This document shows, in pieces, positions 62,719-64,000 of a stretch of DNA of 64,000 nt. The position numbers and the translations under genes were made by a program. The notes under the pieces are model-generated. The model was not told the origin of the DNA. It saw nothing but the letters and a program-made list of their open reading frames with translations, and did not search any database. The stretch comes from Paraburkholderia sp. BL21I4N1 (GTDB lineage: Bacteria > Pseudomonadota > Gammaproteobacteria > Burkholderiales > Burkholderiaceae). Each line of letters begins with the position of its first letter. Positions within the stretch are counted from its first letter, which is position 1. The DNA lies in the NCBI RefSeq assembly GCF_002973525.1, contig NZ_PVEN01000021.1:1-64000 (forward strand), written 5' to 3'.

Positions 62719-63303
62719 ATGAAGTCGGTGTGTGTGTATTGCGGCTCCGCGAACGGAGCCAAACCGCTGTACGCGGACGCGGCGCGCGCGTTCGGCCGCG
62801 CGCTGGTGCAAGCCGATCTCGCGCTGGTCTATGGCGGCGGCAAGGTTGGCCTGATGGGCGTGATCGCCGACACGGTGATGGCCGAAGGCGGCCGCGCGAT
62901 CGGCGTGATTCCCGAACTACTGGTCAACAAGGAGGTCGGCCATGATGGACTGACCGAATTGCACGTGGTGCCCGACATGCATCATCGCAAGAAGATGATG
63001 GCCGATCTGTCCGACGCGTTCGTCGCGATGCCGGGCGGTGTGGGCACGCTCGAAGAGTTCTTCGAGGTCTATACGTGGGCGCAACTCGGCTATCACCAGA
63101 AGCCGGTGGCGCTGCTCAATATCGACAGCTTCTACGATCCGTTGATCAGCCTGCTGCAGCACACGGTGGAAGAAGGCTTCATGCGTCAGACCTACTTCGA
63201 CATCCTGCAGGTGGAGGCCGATCCGGTCGAACTGATCGGCAAGCTGCAACGCTATCAGCCGCCCACCAGCGACAAATGGGCGATCAAACGCGACGCGGTT
63301 TGA
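62719..63303 (+). CDS. LOG family protein (TIGR00730, nucleotide 5'-monophosphate phosphoribohydrolase type)
   Basis: A 194-residue Rossmann-like protein. The family marks are VCVYCGSANG, ALVYGGGKVGLMGVIADTVM, MHHRKKMM and the phosphoribohydrolase signature PGGVGTLEEFFEVYTW. LOG proteins hydrolyse cytokinin riboside monophosphates and other nucleoside 5'-monophosphates to base and ribose phosphate. The start ATG 62719 lies right after the TetR stop. In bacteria the role may be nucleotide salvage; plant hormone synthesis is not implied by sequence alone. Confidence 0.92.
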   Translation: MKSVCVYCGSANGAKPLYADAARAFGRALVQADLALVYGGGKVGLMGVIADTVMAEGGRAIGVIPELLVNKEVGHDGLTELHVVPDMHHRKKMMADLSDAFVAMPGGVGTLEEFFEVYTWAQLGYHQKPVALLNIDSFYDPLISLLQHTVEEGFMRQTYFDILQVEADPVELIGKLQRYQPPTSDKWAIKRDAV

Positions 63304-63360
63304 ATCTCGAAGTTTGAAGTTCGAAGCGGGCACGCTCCGCGCCCGGCCAACGAGACTCCC

Positions 63361-64000
63361 ATGACGAAAACGGTTCTGATCACAGGCGGCAGCCGCGGCA
63401 TTGGCCGTGCGACCGCACAGTTGCTGGGTGGGCTCGGCTGGTCAGTCGGCGTGAACTACGCGAACAACCGTGCGGCGGCCGAAGCCACCGCCGCCGACGT
63501 CGAACGCGCCGGTGGCCGCGCCGTGCCGATTGCCGGCGACGTCGCCAGCGAAGCCGACGTGATCGCCATGTTCGACACGCTGCAACAGGCTTACGGACAT
63601 GTCGACGCGCTCGTCAACAACGCCGGCATCGTCGCGCCGTCGAGTCAGCTCGCCGACATGGATCTCACCCGCCTGAAGCGCATGTTCGACGTCAACGTGC
63701 TCGGCGCGTACCTGTGCGCGCGCGAAGCGGCGCGGCGCATGTCGACGGCTCGCGGCGGCGCGGGCGGCGTGATCGTCAATGTGTCGTCGGCGGCGTCGCG
63801 GCTGGGTTCGCCGAACGAATATATCGACTACGCGGGGTCGAAAGGCGCGGTCGACACGCTCACGCTCGGTCTCGCCAAGGAACTCGGCCCGCAGGGTGTG
63901 CGCGTGAACGCGGTGCGTCCCGGCCTGATCGACACGGAAATCCACGCGAGCGGCGGCAAGCCGGAGCGCGCCGCCCAGCTCGGCTCGACCACGCCGCTGG
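63361..64000 (+). CDS. SDR family oxidoreductase (partial at window edge)
   Basis: The first 213 codons of a short-chain dehydrogenase; the 3' end lies outside the window. The nucleotide motif TGGSRGIGRA is at residues about 8-17, the NNAG motif follows in DALVNNAGIV, and the catalytic Ser is in IVNVSSAASRLG with YIDYAGSKGA supplying Tyr and Lys. It starts at ATG 63361, 57 bp after the LOG gene. The substrate is unknown; NAD(P)-dependent. Completeness of the C-terminus cannot be judged. Confidence 0.93.
   Translation, partial: MTKTVLITGGSRGIGRATAQLLGGLGWSVGVNYANNRAAAEATAADVERAGGRAVPIAGDVASEADVIAMFDTLQQAYGHVDALVNNAGIVAPSSQLADMDLTRLKRMFDVNVLGAYLCAREAARRMSTARGGAGGVIVNVSSAASRLGSPNEYIDYAGSKGAVDTLTLGLAKELGPQGVRVNAVRPGLIDTEIHASGGKPERAAQLGSTTPL

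Overview
The window is about 64 kb of GC-rich, gene-dense bacterial chromosome with no mobile element, CRISPR array or rRNA. Gene content and order point to a Burkholderiales bacterium, most likely Paraburkholderia or Burkholderia. The order tpiA-secG-tRNA-Leu-nuoA-N-DUF2818-NUDIX, the order ilvB-ilvH-ilvC-psd-pssA-leuA, and the lineage families DUF2863, DUF3619 and DUF3106 all support this. That assignment is inference from gene order; no search was run.

Layout: 0.3-9.5 kb holds mixed single genes (AI-2E permease, DUF2863, an odd LuxR regulator, an ECF-type permease, a secreted lysine-rich protein, an M14 peptidase, YaaA, a PIN protein, a PLP aminotransferase). From 10.4 to 15.9 kb a tight operon encodes 3-hydroxyacyl-CoA dehydrogenase, enoyl-CoA hydratase, a histidine phosphatase, an APH-fold kinase and an ACAD10/11-like dehydrogenase. 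These fit a hydroxyacyl-CoA phosphorylation and elimination route feeding beta-oxidation. From 17.0 to 20.7 kb, on the minus strand, there are two acyl-CoA dehydrogenases and two MaoC hydratases behind a DUF1178 gene. The two acyl-CoA operons have related 12-bp palindromes upstream. At 21.0-21.8 kb lies a small two-gene module (HicA-like plus HTH protein) with a palindrome over its promoter, which is a toxin-antitoxin candidate.

From 22.1 to 43.9 kb almost everything is on the minus strand: rpsO, pnp, a quinone oxidoreductase, tpiA, secG, tRNA-Leu(GAG), all fourteen complex I genes nuoA-N, DUF2818 and a NUDIX hydrolase. From 44 to 49 kb there is an amino-acid-type binding protein, a lipoprotein, and a beta-carbonic anhydrase next to a SulP anion transporter. 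From 48.9 to 56.1 kb the branched-chain amino acid genes are interleaved with the phosphatidylethanolamine genes psd and pssA.

From 56.4 to 58.7 kb an ECF sigma factor is translationally coupled to a one-membrane-segment DUF3619 protein, followed by DUF3106 and RDD genes, which suggests an uncharacterised sigma/anti-sigma unit. From 58.9 to 61.7 kb a PlcP-like phosphoesterase, a GT4 glycosyltransferase and a DgkA follow a clear Pho-box-like 7-4-7 direct repeat. This fits phosphate-starvation membrane lipid remodelling and is the most interesting functional unit in the window. The right end holds a TetR regulator, a LOG-family protein and an SDR gene cut by the window edge.
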